Assembly: GCA_030770535.1 (NCBI GenBank)
Contig: JASVEC010000051.1
Coordinates: forward strand, 124,001-188,000
Origin: Batkoa obscura
Lineage: Eukaryota; Entomophthoromycota; Entomophthoromycetes; Entomophthorales; Batkoaceae
Direction: 5' to 3'
DNA length: 64,000 nucleotides
The position numbers and the translations under genes were made by a program. This document shows positions 25,475 to 36,307 of this stretch, piece by piece (within the stretch, counting starts at the first letter, position 1; each line of letters opens with the position of its first letter). The notes under the pieces were generated by a model, which searched no databases, had not been told where the DNA came from, and saw only the letters and a list, made by a program, of their open reading frames with translations.

Positions 25475-25783
25475 CATTTTTTATAATTATATAAATCAAT
25501 TTAATTAAATTTGATTATTTTAATATTAGGAAATATAGAATATCAAAAATATTCTAAAAAGTTAAACTGTAGATATTAAAAATTAGTTGTTTTGTAAACT
25601 TGTATCAAACTAAATTTAGTTTAATTTAAATAAAGCTTGTTTATAACAATATTCACTATGATAATTATTTTTATTTAAATCAGACTGTTTAAATAAAATT
25701 AAAGCTTCTGTTTTATAAAAATCGACAAAGTACAGCTTAATGGGTTATATTATCAATAATGATAATATTGCATTCAAAATAAT

Positions 25784-25890
25784 ATATGGGGATGCATTTT
25801 TATGTTTAAGAATTTTGCTAACAATCTTTCTACTTAAATAGTGCTTAAAAGACGGAAAAAGTAATGAAGCCAAAAAAAACACTCCCATAT
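25784..25890 (-). mobile_element. MITE copy 8
   Basis: Starts ATATGGGGATGCATTTTTATG and ends ACACTCCCATAT with AATGAAGCCAAAAAA inside. It is close to a reverse complement of copy 7, which lies 310 bp upstream. Confidence 0.9.
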
Positions 25891-25941
25891 ACAAATAAAG
25901 TTTGTTTTAATTATTTGAAATATTAAATCATAATTTAAGCA

Positions 25942-26044
25942 TATGTGGATGTGTTTTTTTGTTTAAGGATTTTACTAACTAGTTTTTCTATCTAAATAGC
26001 GCTTAAAAAATGGAAAAAGTGATGAAACCAGGAAAACTCTATAT
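25942..26044 (-). mobile_element. MITE copy 9 (diverged)
   Basis: Starts TATGTGGATGTGTTTTTTTG, with TAGCGCTTAAAAAATGG and GATGAAACC recognisable. The right terminus has drifted. Confidence 0.75.
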
Positions 26045-27284
26045 TTTAGATTTTTTATGTTTTGGTCTCAACAAAAGTCAAAATATCTGTTGTTAGGCTT
26101 TCAAGAAACTTAGAATCCAGTTATAAAAGCTTCATTACTAATAGCTAATAAGAACATTATTTATTTATGATGAAAAACTATCTTTTTGAATTACAGATTT
26201 TAACTATTTTATTTAAAATGAATAGTTTACATTATTAAATTTACTTTTGATAATCAGATGTTTGGTAAGCTGATTCTACTTAAAACGTTTTGACCAGACT
26301 TTTAACTTATAAAAACAAATGTCCATTACAGATTATGCAGTCTTTTTTTTGAATTAATCCTTTTTATAAATAAAATATAACTAACTTAACTAGGTCTCAG
26401 GGTCCAAAGGTAAAACAATTAATACCATATTATCACTAAGTATTCAACACTTAACACTTATATTTTGAAATGGATATATAATATATATATATTTAACAAA
26501 AATAATAGTTTTAAATTAAAGTTAATTTATTACTTTATGGGGTCAAAGCACAGGGAAGTATAATTAAATTTAACCTAAAAATGGGTTTTCGGAGTTTTTA
26601 ATTTTTTAAAATAGTTAATTTTTCTGGGTCTTATTTGAATTTTATGGCCAATTTTACTATATACATTATAAAAAATATAGCTTTACTTTTTCTACTAAGT
26701 ATATTCGCAGCTGATATCTTAATAAAATTTATATTTAGTTATATACAAATAGTGAATATTGATACTTTATTAATAAGAATAATATCATACTCTATTTTAC
26801 TCAACTGAAAATATTTAAGGCTTAATTTCCAACCCTTAAATATTCAAGTAGATCATAATTAAGGTGCATTAAAGAGAATAAAATAAAAATCCTTTTAATT
26901 GCTTTTCGCTGAATTCTACTAACAAATAAAACGTTTTTAGCTGATTTAGCATAGTAAGACGAACATTTATGATATGCGCTGAGCTAATATTTAAAATAAA
27001 ATAAAAATAAGAGGTTCAAGCATTTTATTTAAAATTGACTCGCAGCTTTTTATCTTTATTATTGGCTTACACCAGCAAAGCATTAAATTTAACAATAAAA
27101 TATTGATTGGTTCTTACCTATACTAAACTATAATTGGCTACTTTTAAATTTGAATTAATTATACTTACTAATATCGAACTAAAGTTTACTTTCTATTTTA
27201 TACTAAAAACATTAATACTATACTAATTCCAAATAATACTTTAGATTTAATTAACAACAAAATACTTTAATTTAATAATTAATT

Positions 27285-29138
27285 ATGTCTTCAAATTCAA
27301 AAGGATTCCCTTTAATTGCTCGTTCAAAGAGCATTCAATCCGATCTCAACTCAAAGTCACCTACTTTAAATTTTTTTCGGATTAAAAGAAGCGGTAAATC
27401 TGAACAACCTATGGTTACTTCAAAAAGGTAATTCAACTTTAAATTTATTTACTGAATTAACGTTTTAGTATCAATACTAGCTTACATTTAGATACCACAG
27501 AGGAACTAAATAGGTACATTGCTACACCAAAGAGTAATTTAACATTAGACACACCATCAATAATTCATAGAAAAAGCTCAATATCAGACCAACTAGAAGG
27601 AGAAACAGAAAAAAGCAACATTAATAGCCCACAATTAAGTCTAAGGCTACAATCTTTAGACTTACAAATGCCAAATAATGAATCAGAGGCTAATAACTCA
27701 AACATTGAAACGAAAAATAAGAGCAGTAACTCAAGGTTTTCAGTTGATGGTAAAATTAACCTATCTAATACCAAATCATTTGGAAACGGTTTGGTCCAAA
27801 TCGGTATTAAAAATCCGAATCGTAAATCTTTAAACGGTGACTTAGTTAAGCCAGATTCCGCTAGTTCAATCTTAAGCCCTATAAGTAATGGCTCTCCTCA
27901 GGCTCAGGATATTCCTCCTGCTCCTGCCCCTGCTATGTATTGGAGAAAAATACCTGGACATGGGGATCGACCTATTAAGCCATTAAGAGCACATTCAACT
28001 ACCTTGGTTGGGGATCAGATTTATTTATTTGGTGGCTGTAATGCCCGATCATGTTATAATGATGTTTATGTTTTTGATACAGGTAATATTTAATTAGAAA
28101 CATTAAAAATTACACTAAGCTGATTTAAAGATACAATGTATTGGTCTAGACCCCAAATTGCTGGTACACCGCCTTCTCCTCGTAGAGCTCACTCAGCTAC
28201 TTTGGTTGATAAAACTAAGGTATTTGTTTTTGGAGGGGGTAATGGCTCGAATTATTATAACGATTTACATATCTTAGATACTGGTAATAGATTTGTTATA
28301 TAAAAATAACATTATTAATTTATTTCTACTACTGTAGCTACTTCAACTTGGTATTCTCCTCCAACTCATGGTGAAGTTCCTTCACCACGTCGTGCTCATA
28401 CTGCTTGCTACTATAATAATTCGTTATATATATTTGGGGGCGGTGATGGTTTATATCCTCTAAATGACGTTTATCGTTTAGATTTAAGTAGTCTAGATTA
28501 GCATTATAAGTATGAATATACTTAAATTTATTTTTAGGTAACCCCAACAACTATATGTGGTCTAAAATTGAAGTAAGTGGCAAAGCACCACCACCTAGAG
28601 GCTACCATACTTCTACCCTTGTAAGTAATTGTATTATTGTATATGGTGGGTCAGATGGCACTGATTGCTTTGAAGATCTTTATATGTTCGATATAGGTAA
28701 TATTAATATAAGAATTAAAGTTAATGTACTAAAACAATTAATAGAAAAACGTCATTGGGTGGAATTGTTAATTCGTTCAAGGCTTCCAAGATTAGCCCAT
28801 ACAGCTACTCTAGTCGGGCCTTATTTTTATGTGTTAGGAGGACGTAATAATCGAAGTTACTCTAATGAATTAATGATACTTAATTTGCGTAAGATTTTAA
28901 TATATTCTAGTAAATAACAAACTAAATTATAATTTTAGAAAAAGGGACTTGGGAAACTAGGAAAGTGTATGGAACATTTCCTAATCCAAGGGGCTACCAT
29001 ACCACAATTCTACATGACGCAAGGTTATTTGTCTTTGGAGGGTATGATGGAGTCAAGTTCTTTGGGGATATGCATGTTTTGGATCTTTCAGCTTCGGCTT
29101 ACCTTACTCAGATGGATAATATCAAAATACTTACTTAA
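27285..29138 (+). CDS. Six-blade kelch-repeat protein
   Basis: A predicted beta-propeller scaffold; partners are unknown. The first ~200 residues are Ser/Asn-rich and unstructured (one intron near 27428). Six kelch repeats then follow, each with an R-A-H-(S/T)-(A/T)-T-L-V-type strand, a FGG or YGG glycine pair and a spaced W: PIKPLRAHSTTLVGDQ, PPSPRRAHSATLVDK, VPSPRRAHTACYYNN, PPPRGYHTSTLVSN, PRLAHTATLVGPYF and NPRGYHTTILHDA. It closes with VLDLSASAYLTQMDN, an ending shared with a conserved fungal kelch family known to me only as uncharacterised. Introns fall between blades at equivalent positions (see findings). The ATG at 27285 is the first in frame. The stop at 29138 follows shortly after the last blade, so the protein is essentially only the propeller plus a disordered head. 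Confidence 0.85.
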
Positions 29139-29462
29139 TTTTCCCCTACAGTTTCTTTGTCCATATATTTTATTATTATTTTTAAGATCAAATGGATCAC
29201 GCTATTCTTTTTTCTTTGTTAATAAATGGAACTAACAGTGTTTTTAATACTAGCTAATATTAATTATATTTTATATATCGCTATTTTAATCAAAATATAA
29301 AATACAAAATAATGCTTAATGGATGAATTTGTAAATACCATAAATCATTCGTTTTCTAATTAAAAGTGCTATTAACTTAACAAAACAATAAAAATAAATT
29401 GTGAATAGTTATTAAAAAACAATCATAAAACAAATGAGTTTCTATATTCTATATTAATAACT
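29139..29462. other. Convergent 3' spacer
   Basis: A/T-rich stretch between the 3' ends of the kelch gene and the small basic protein gene; nothing else seen. Confidence 0.5.
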
Positions 29463-29954
29463 TAATCGTCTCTCTTCTTTTCTTTTTTCTTCAGGATTTT
29501 AACTTTGTTTTTAATAGTGTCACGACCAAGGATCTACAAATAATATTAACAAACCTTCTACTCTATTTCATTATAACATTACCTCTCTTTTCAATTCTGA
29601 TAACTCTTTATCATAACTCAAACCAGGATTACTCAATAAATTGCTATTAAACTCAAAATAGTCCTCCTTTTTTTGGACCTCATCTTTGATTTGATCTAAA
29701 AATCGAATTAACAACATATAGCTTAACATTCTTTTTTGAATTTACCTAGTGCCTTCTTCTTTTGTTGGCCTTTATTTTTAGAAATATAACTAAGGGAATG
29801 TTGATATCTTTTGATAAATTTCGCTTTCTTTAACCCTTGTTTTACTTTTGGCAATTTTCTAAGGATTTGTTTTGCTTCTTCTTTTTTCGTTTCGCTTTGT
29901 TTTGTGTATCCAGTCTCATATTGTTTAATACTTTTTTGTAAGAGAGTTAGAGCC
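29463..29954 (-). CDS. Small Lys-rich protein, unknown function
   Basis: Three exons give a protein of about 133 residues: roughly 29954-29748, 29697-29586 and 29535-29463, with GT-AG introns of about 50 nt. Spliced, it begins MALTLLQKSIKQYETGYTK, continues through Lys-rich helices (KEEAKQILRKLPKVKQGLK) and an SNLLSNPGLSYDKELSEL segment, and ends ILGRDTIKNKVKILKKKE followed by KKRDD. The composition (very basic, helical, C-terminal KKK cluster) suits a nucleolar or RNA-associated protein, but I do not recognise the family. An in-frame ATG ten codons upstream (29983) is an alternative start. The gene is divergent from the BSD2-like gene, with about 340 bp between starts. The coding assignment is supported by frame-consistent splicing across both introns. 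Confidence 0.6.
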
Positions 29955-30292
29955 ATTTTTAAATATCTAAAAAGAGATTTCAATTTTCAGAATTTTCAAA
30001 TTTTTTAATAAGCTCAATTTACTGCTACTACTGATCTATTGCGACCTAATTTGCGGTGATTTTTATAGCTAGCTATTTGTTTGTTTAGTTTTTTAACGCC
30101 TAATTTCAATTTTTGAACAATTTATCAAAACTTTATTCTTAAATAAGCAGTCAATAAGGTCAGAAGAGAACTGTAACAATTGCGTTCAAGAACAAGCTTT
30201 TACTATTGCAATAATTTAAATTTAGATTTGTCATTTTATAAAAAGCTACTTTTTAGTTCATTAATTTATTAATTTGATATTAATACATCATA
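29955..30292. promoter_or_regulatory. Divergent promoter region
   Basis: 338 bp between the starts of the small basic protein (minus) and the BSD2-like protein (plus), so both promoters must lie here. No specific operator recognised. Confidence 0.4.
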
Positions 30293-31333
30293 ATGTGGAA
30301 CAATAAATACATAAGAGTAATTTAAAGCGACAAAACAAATATCATATCTAATCCTACTTACTAGTTATCCCAAAACGACTTGGAACAAAGTGATCCATTC
30401 GCGCCCATTGAAGAGAACAGCGATTATGCTCTATTATCAAGGGATAATCAGACTTCAGACATAGTAATGGAAACTGGGGATTTGTCAATTATCGACATAG
30501 AAAGCAATATCCGTACTAATGAAATTCAGGAAGAACCCGAACTGGAAACAAGTAGTTTACTTCCCAACTTAACACAAACTCAGCAAACGTCAGAATCTTC
30601 TCAAGAAGACACAGTACTAAGATATGAAGAAGTAAGGGCTAATATTGAAAAACCGTCATTAATGAAGTCCCACTTTGTAAAAAGTTATGACGGAGTATTC
30701 TTTAATATGGCCGCTAAGCCTGAGCGTAGCTCAGGTGTTCCAGTTTCAATTGAAACAGAAGAGGAACCTGTAGAAAGATTACAAGATTATGAATATGAAA
30801 ACGGAGTGGAGGGACTTCCGAATTATGACCAAGCTTTGACTGAGCCTTCACCACCTAGTTTTAATTTTTCTTCTTTTTTTCAAGAAAGGATGATATCCAA
30901 CTATCCTTCCGAGCCTATTATCAACGGATTACCTGTAGGTACTTTAACTAGCTTTGTCTTCGTACTATTTGCAGGTTCTTTCTTTCAATTCATTGGATTC
31001 TTTATTGCGTATATTATTCATTTCAGTCATGCCACTAAGCAAGCTGCCCTCGCTGGTTTGGGAGTTACTTTCTTACAGTATGGATTTTATCTATTTTATA
31101 AAATGGAACAAATCCAACTGGGACTTGACTCCAGGTTTAAGTTTAGCTATTATCCTATTGATCCCTCATTTGGTAAGTTAACGTTACCTTTGATGATTTT
31201 ATCGTATTGTTTATTAATTATTGGTTGGTGTTTTTTTTTGAATGCTTCTTATGAGTTTATTAAGGTTTGTAAATTAAGGTATAAAATTCTAAATGCTCCG
31301 CCTTCGCATATTACTACTCAAATTAATCTTTAA
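30293..31333 (+). CDS. BSD2: BSD2/NDFIP-type ubiquitin-ligase adaptor membrane protein
   Basis: Bsd2/Ndfip proteins are Golgi-endosomal three-helix membrane proteins that bring the Rsp5/Nedd4 ubiquitin ligase to transporters, including metal transporters. The match is in YDGVFFNMAAKPE, the LPNYDQAL tyrosine motif, the GLPVGTLTSFVFVLFAG entry to the first helix, FQFIGFFIAYIIHFSHATK and AALAGLGVTFLQYGF. The first 170 residues are acidic. Three hydrophobic helices lie at about residues 215-245, 250-270 and 295-320. The long frame has no ATG at its 5' end. Joining an 8-codon exon (30293-30316) to the exon at 30365 through a 48-nt GT-AG intron keeps frame and gives MWNNKYIRLSQNDLEQ; 330 residues in all. 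A canonical PPxY is not seen; LPNY may serve instead. Confidence 0.88.
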
Positions 31334-31484
31334 TTGCTATTAAATAAAACTGTATTAAAAATAACAAACATCAGTTATAATTATATTTTATTTAAAAAGT
31401 GAAAAATATATAGAAAAATTCAAAGTAAGATTAAAAGAAACATTTTTGGTTAACCTCAAACAAAATTAAATGGAATAAAAACTA

Positions 31485-32836
31485 TCAATTTCTAACTTCC
31501 CCAAAATTGGGTGAAAGAAGAGAGGAGGGTGAAGAAGTATTGGGTCCATTATTGTTCGAAATTGTATTATTGTAGTTGACTTCATTAGGGTTCTCTGAAA
31601 AAAATAAATTAGGCGTAGGATTTGCTGGTGTACGACAATCTTGAATCTCATTTGAATATGTATTTATATTTTCTTCATGTTGTGTCAATATCTCCCCTAA
31701 ATGTGGTGGTAAATCTTGATTTCTCCATGTTCCTTCAACTATAGCTGGATTGTGTTCAGATGTTTCCTCATTATTATTATTGTCGCTTGGCACATTATTA
31801 TTTTCTATTTGAGCATTTGCTTGTTCAGGCGAAGAATTGCTATTATTATTGTTATCTTCAATATTATTATTCAAATTTCCATTAATTGATGACTTCTCTA
31901 ATGCCTCTGTAATTTCTTCAGTACATACATCAGCATCAAGGTCAGCATATGTACGACAAAGTGGACATACAAAAGAAGGCCCGTCAATCAAAAGTCGATA
32001 AATACATTTATAGTGAAATGTATGGCAACAAGGGGATACAAATAGTGCTTGAAAGGGAGCAAGTGCCGATAAACAAATGCAACATTCTTCAAGATCACTT
32101 GTTGAGGCACCCAATGCGCCACTTTGTTTCAGATTTTCTTTTAATGCATCAAGGGTTTGTAATGCTTTTTTCCTAGTGTTTATGTTAATTAGGTGTCTCT
32201 TTTTTAAAAGCTTTGTTATTACCTAAATGGGTTATCTTGATCATGCTGCCATGTACGATTAATTTCTAATCGAATTCTAACACAACGGAAAACGTCTAAA
32301 ATGCTCATTTAAAATGGTTTAAAGTATTAATAGCTTAATAATACCTTGTACCCCACCCTGATAATCAACACCCAACTGAAGGATATCGCCGTCCTTTAAA
32401 GGGGTAGGTAGTGACTCTTGATTAGGCGGACTCAATCTTTGTTGGTTTAAAAAGGTACCAGAACTTGACTTAGTATCTCGAATAAAGAACTAACAAAAAA
32501 GGGTGAATAAATTATTCTTTATCTTTAGTTGTTATCTATCTCAATCTATTGATTTTTTACCTGTCCATTTTCTGTCCAAACTTCTGCATGAGCCCTAGAT
32601 ACTACTTTAGACTTAAAAGCAATCCTAGATAGTGATGGTTGAACTTTATCAGTGAATCTCCCTACTTTAATAATTACTCCATTTTTGACTTCCCTTGAAA
32701 AAGCTTCAAAGTGAAGGGAACGCGCATAGCTAGTATTATGTGGCACAAACCTTATTTGAGGAATTAATGGAGAGGTGCCATTAGTGCTAGTTGAGCCTTG
32801 TGGGTTATTCTGTAAGGGTGTGGAGGGATTTGGCAT
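31485..32836 (-). CDS. FHA-RING E3 ubiquitin ligase, Dma1/Chfr-like
   Basis: Fungal Dma proteins couple phosphothreonine recognition by an FHA domain to ubiquitin transfer by a RING domain and act in the spindle and septation checkpoint. The FHA part lies in the first exons: VGRFTDKVQ, KSKVVSRAHAEVW, IRDTKSSSGTFLN and PLKDGDILQLGVDY carry the family's R, S-R-H, S-S-G and N residues. The RING follows as CCICLSALAPFQALFVSP, then CCHTFHYKCI and FVCPLCR (C-x2-C...C-x-H-x2-C...C-x2-C). The C-terminal ~110 residues are Asn-rich and disordered. About four exons are present with introns of roughly 45-55 nt near 32175-32225, 32307-32345 and 32490-32560. The start MPNPSTPLQNN is the first ATG. The gene is convergent with the BSD2-like gene, about 150 bp apart. 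Confidence 0.92.
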
Positions 32837-34722
32837 TGGTTATTTACGCGGGATGTAAATTAGATGATAGTTAAAAGATAGCTTTTTAACCGTTAAGTTA
32901 AATAAAAAAGAAACGATTTTAAAATTTAAAAAATAGATTAATGGTGCTAACCAACTTGTAAAACTTTATTCTATTAATAAATTGAGACTTTTTTAGGACA
33001 ACTGAAATTTTGCTTTGTTTTGAATATTTTGATTGGTTTTTAAGCTGCACTTTTTGGGCTGGAATTAGTTCTTCATTTACCCCATCTCAATTTAACGTTC
33101 CAGTTCAACTCTGGAAGAAAGTTTACTATCTTTAGATTACAATTAGATTCAAACAATTTAACACCAAATTTAATTTTATCACAAGCTTGATTTAATACTA
33201 GCTTAATAACAATATAAAATGTACTGTCATATAGTATATTCAAATAATATATTATCATGTAATAGAATAAACACAATATCGTCTATTATACTAATTTATT
33301 AAGAGTTAGCTTCTATATTTTAAGGACTTATTAAGTCATTCATTGGTTGCTATAAAAGGTTCTTTTCAAAGTTAGTTTCTTTTTATAACTTTCAGAATAA
33401 TCAGGTACAAGTTTTAATAAATTCAACTAATAAAAATAGACCATTTTATTAGAGAATATTTGGAACTGTTGTTATGACTTAATTGTGTTTTGCATAGTTA
33501 AATTTACTTAAGCTACTTGTGTAAAGCTACATCATACCAGCCTAATATTATCAAAAATATGTTGGATATAAAGGATCTAAAACATTAACTTGTTATTTTG
33601 TTAAAATCGGGATATCCTTCTAACTATATACATTTTTTTAGATTCTTACATCCTATTCTGCTATCTTTTATTAGCTTTACTTATAGTTCACTGCATCAAG
33701 AAATGCCAACCTAGTATATGGCTAAAGTAACAGAGCTCAACTCAATGAAAAGTCTGAAATTTTTATAGTAAAAGATAACAAATCATTTTAAAAATATTTA
33801 TTATCGCTTAGAAAATTGAATTCATTATAAAGGTTATAGCCGCTAAATAGATCAATAATTCTTTTGAAATTCTAGAAAACTTGAAGCAATAAATAAGCAT
33901 TAAGGTTTTTTTGAGTGATTAAAAAGCAATCATTTTTAACTAAAGACTAATGAAAAATTGTATGTAAACAGAATATAGGATACAAAAAGCAATTTAATTT
34001 AAAGCTCTCAAGCTTCCCCCCGATTTAAAGATAGGGGCTATAACGTTATGTTATCGTTAGTTGAAATATTAGTTAATATTTATCCACATCTTGAAAAACA
34101 TGATTTTTTCAGTATAATTGGATTTGTAATTTAGAGCCAAATTGATTATCTTTATTCAACAACGATCCTTAGATATTCATAATATTACATATTAGTTCAA
34201 AGGATTATTTTATTTTAAATTTATTTTTATGTGTATTTTTGACTTGATTTTAACGTTTAACTAATCATACCTTTAATTATGACAGAATAAGTAAAAATAA
34301 TTATCAAATTGGTAAAGTTGAAAATAAATTTTATTTTTATTTTTATTTTAGAGAGCAATAGAATCTAACAACTTGCTATTTAAAACTTAATTTGGTAATA
34401 ATCACTGTATGGGGATGTTCTTTTGGTTTCCTTATTTTTCCATTCTTTCCGCTCAAATAGCGCTTAAAGAATGGAAAAATAAGGAAACCAAAAAAAACAA
34501 CACCATACGCTAAAACTGATAAAACTGTATTAAATATTTTATTTTATTTTGTTTTATTTTGTTTTTTGATAATAAGAGTAAAACTGATTATATTAACAAT
34601 TGAGTATTTTAAACTTTGTAAGGTTGTAATATATATCTAACAATGGTAATTTAAATAGTAAGTATTAAATTAGAATGAAAAACGAACTAAAATAACAATG
34701 ATTTGTTTATAGCGTATTAAAA
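32837..34722. other. Intergenic with hairpin MITE
   Basis: No gene recognised in 1.9 kb. It holds the Dma-like promoter at the left, TTTTA tracts near 34324-34350 and 34540-34567, and the palindromic MITE variant at 34407-34508. Confidence 0.5.
34407..34508. mobile_element. Palindromic MITE variant (copy 10)
   Basis: Both halves carry the same end: GGTTTCCTTATTTTTCCATT on the left and its exact complement on the right, around a short CCGCTCAAATAGCG centre. The ends read GTATGG and CCATAC. Unlike other copies, the TTAGTAAAATT half is missing, so the element folds on itself almost perfectly. Confidence 0.85.
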
Positions 34723-35187
34723 TTAATAATAAAAAATACCTAAACCTATACCAACCAAGAAACAACTTAAATACCCAGCCTGTAATTTAAGTCCATTGCT
34801 TGTAGAACTATAAGTTTTAACTGATACATTGGTAAACGCTTTACTAGTGGTAGACTTAGGATCTGTTGAACTTGAGGTGCTGCTCGACATATTGGAACTA
34901 CTAGAAGTTGAAACAGTTTTTGTGCCATTTGGAGTTCGAGTAGAAGTGAACTCCATCGTTGACCTTATATCACCAAAACCTGTTGATGCCCTAATGCTAG
35001 TGGTTACCGGAAACTTGTTACGTGTACTTGTAGGCTCGTCATCAATTAAAATCGGACTAATATTCTGGGGGCTCAGTCTAGGGCTAGGAGCAAGTTGAGG
35101 GTTAAGGGAAGGATTGATATTATTGTTCGCAAATTGAGTGTTAATTAGTGTAATAAATAAAGCCAATGATATTATATCGAATCGCAT
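34723..35187 (-). CDS. Putative GPI-anchored Ser/Thr-rich surface protein
   Basis: A single-exon protein of 154 residues with the architecture of a fungal GPI-anchored wall or membrane protein. It has a signal peptide at residues 1-18 (MRFDIISLALFITLINTQF), a Pro/Asn segment with PSLNPQLAPSPRLSPQN, then a Ser/Thr-rich stretch (SSSSNMSSSTSSSTDPKS) suited to O-glycosylation, and a C-terminal hydrophobic segment GYLSCFLVGIGLGIFYY ending at the last residue. The likely attachment site is in the small-residue run STSNG before the hydrophobic tail. No enzymatic domain is visible; the mature chain would be about 100 residues, so a structural or surface role is inferred. NGT and NMS/NVS sequons are present. 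No intron is needed. Confidence 0.72.
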   Translation of the reverse strand: MRFDIISLALFITLINTQFANNNINPSLNPQLAPSPRLSPQNISPILIDDEPTSTRNKFPVTTSIRASTGFGDIRSTMEFTSTRTPNGTKTVSTSSSSNMSSSTSSSTDPKSTTSKAFTNVSVKTYSSTSNGLKLQAGYLSCFLVGIGLGIFYY

Positions 35188-36307
35188 TTCTTATAATGGA
35201 TTATAACACTTAATAGTTTTAATGTTTTTTATCAAATATAAAGCTTTCTTTTATACCACTCATTTATCTTTATTTATGCTCATCATATTTATTTATATAT
35301 TATACCGCTTTACCAAGAAACCTTAGCCCTAATTCAAACCTATTTTTTAAATGCTGGGTTTACTATAGATCAGGTTTCAATCTAGATTATTTACCCTAAA
35401 ACTTACATAAAACTTTAAAATTGTTTAGTTTAAATGGTTTGAAGTATCAAAATAATTTTTATAGTTTGCTTTTAAATTACAATTATAATATTTTAAAAAT
35501 TATATCATTAGAAATGCTAATTTATATACAATATCTTTTTTTCCTCTCAATGTTCATTTATTGAATGAAAGTGCTATAGGGGATGTTTTAATTTCATTAT
35601 TTTTCCATTTTTTAAGCACTATTTGAGTGGAAGATTGTTAATAAAATTCTTAGACAAAGAAAATACACCCCCATAGGGTAAAAAATAACTTAATTTATCT
35701 AATTGTCCGTTCAACCTCAAAACTAAAACCCAAAATTTCAGAACTAGATTATTTAACACGAACTATGAGGTAAGTTATAAATCTGACCTTTTTTGTGGTA
35801 TAGGTTGCAAGAGTAACAACCGTAATTATGAAGCCAACCTTTATAAATTCAGCTTAATTATCAAAAAAACAAGTTCCAACCAAAAAACATTATTGATTAG
35901 ACTAAGACAGTTAAGTAGCACTCTCCATTTAGTGTTAGTTTTGAATTTCCTGAACAGCTATTTTAAACCAATGGAAAGTAGACAATGTTTCATTATTAAC
36001 AACTCTGAAATAGAATTAATAATTTATAATGTATCTCTCAATCAAACGATGGATCAATAAAGAGACATATAATTGAATCAGGCCATAGAAAAATATACAC
36101 GATTCGGTTAGTCATTAGTCCTTTTCATTGATGCATTGTTTGATTGAGAAGGATTGTGAAAGAAATTTTAAGTAAAGCTATTACTATAGTCTAGCTTGTT
36201 TTGCAAAAACCAGAGGTTGACTGGCTTATCTTATAAATTAATAATCTTAGCGAATCACAAAAGAACAAATTTCCAAAAGCAAACTTTTACAAGTTTTTAA
36301 AAAAGAG
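35188..36307. other. Intergenic with one MITE
   Basis: Promoters of the GPI protein (left) and ANKRD40-like gene (right). Holds MITE copy 11; no gene otherwise. Confidence 0.5.
35575..35677 (+). mobile_element. MITE copy 11
   Basis: Starts TATAGGGGATGTTTTAATTTC, has AAGCACTATTTGAGTGG inside and ends ACACCCCCATA. Forward orientation. Confidence 0.85.

Larger units (their letters stand above)
23604..27284. other. 3.7-kb gene desert rich in MITEs
   Basis: No convincing gene. Four MITE copies lie at 24964-26044. A 40-codon open stretch on the minus strand at 24323-24442 (reading AMSNYEAFWK in its middle) could be a scrap of an old gene but is too short to assign. The left part (23700-24950) has slightly less A/T bias than the rest. 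Confidence 0.5.
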
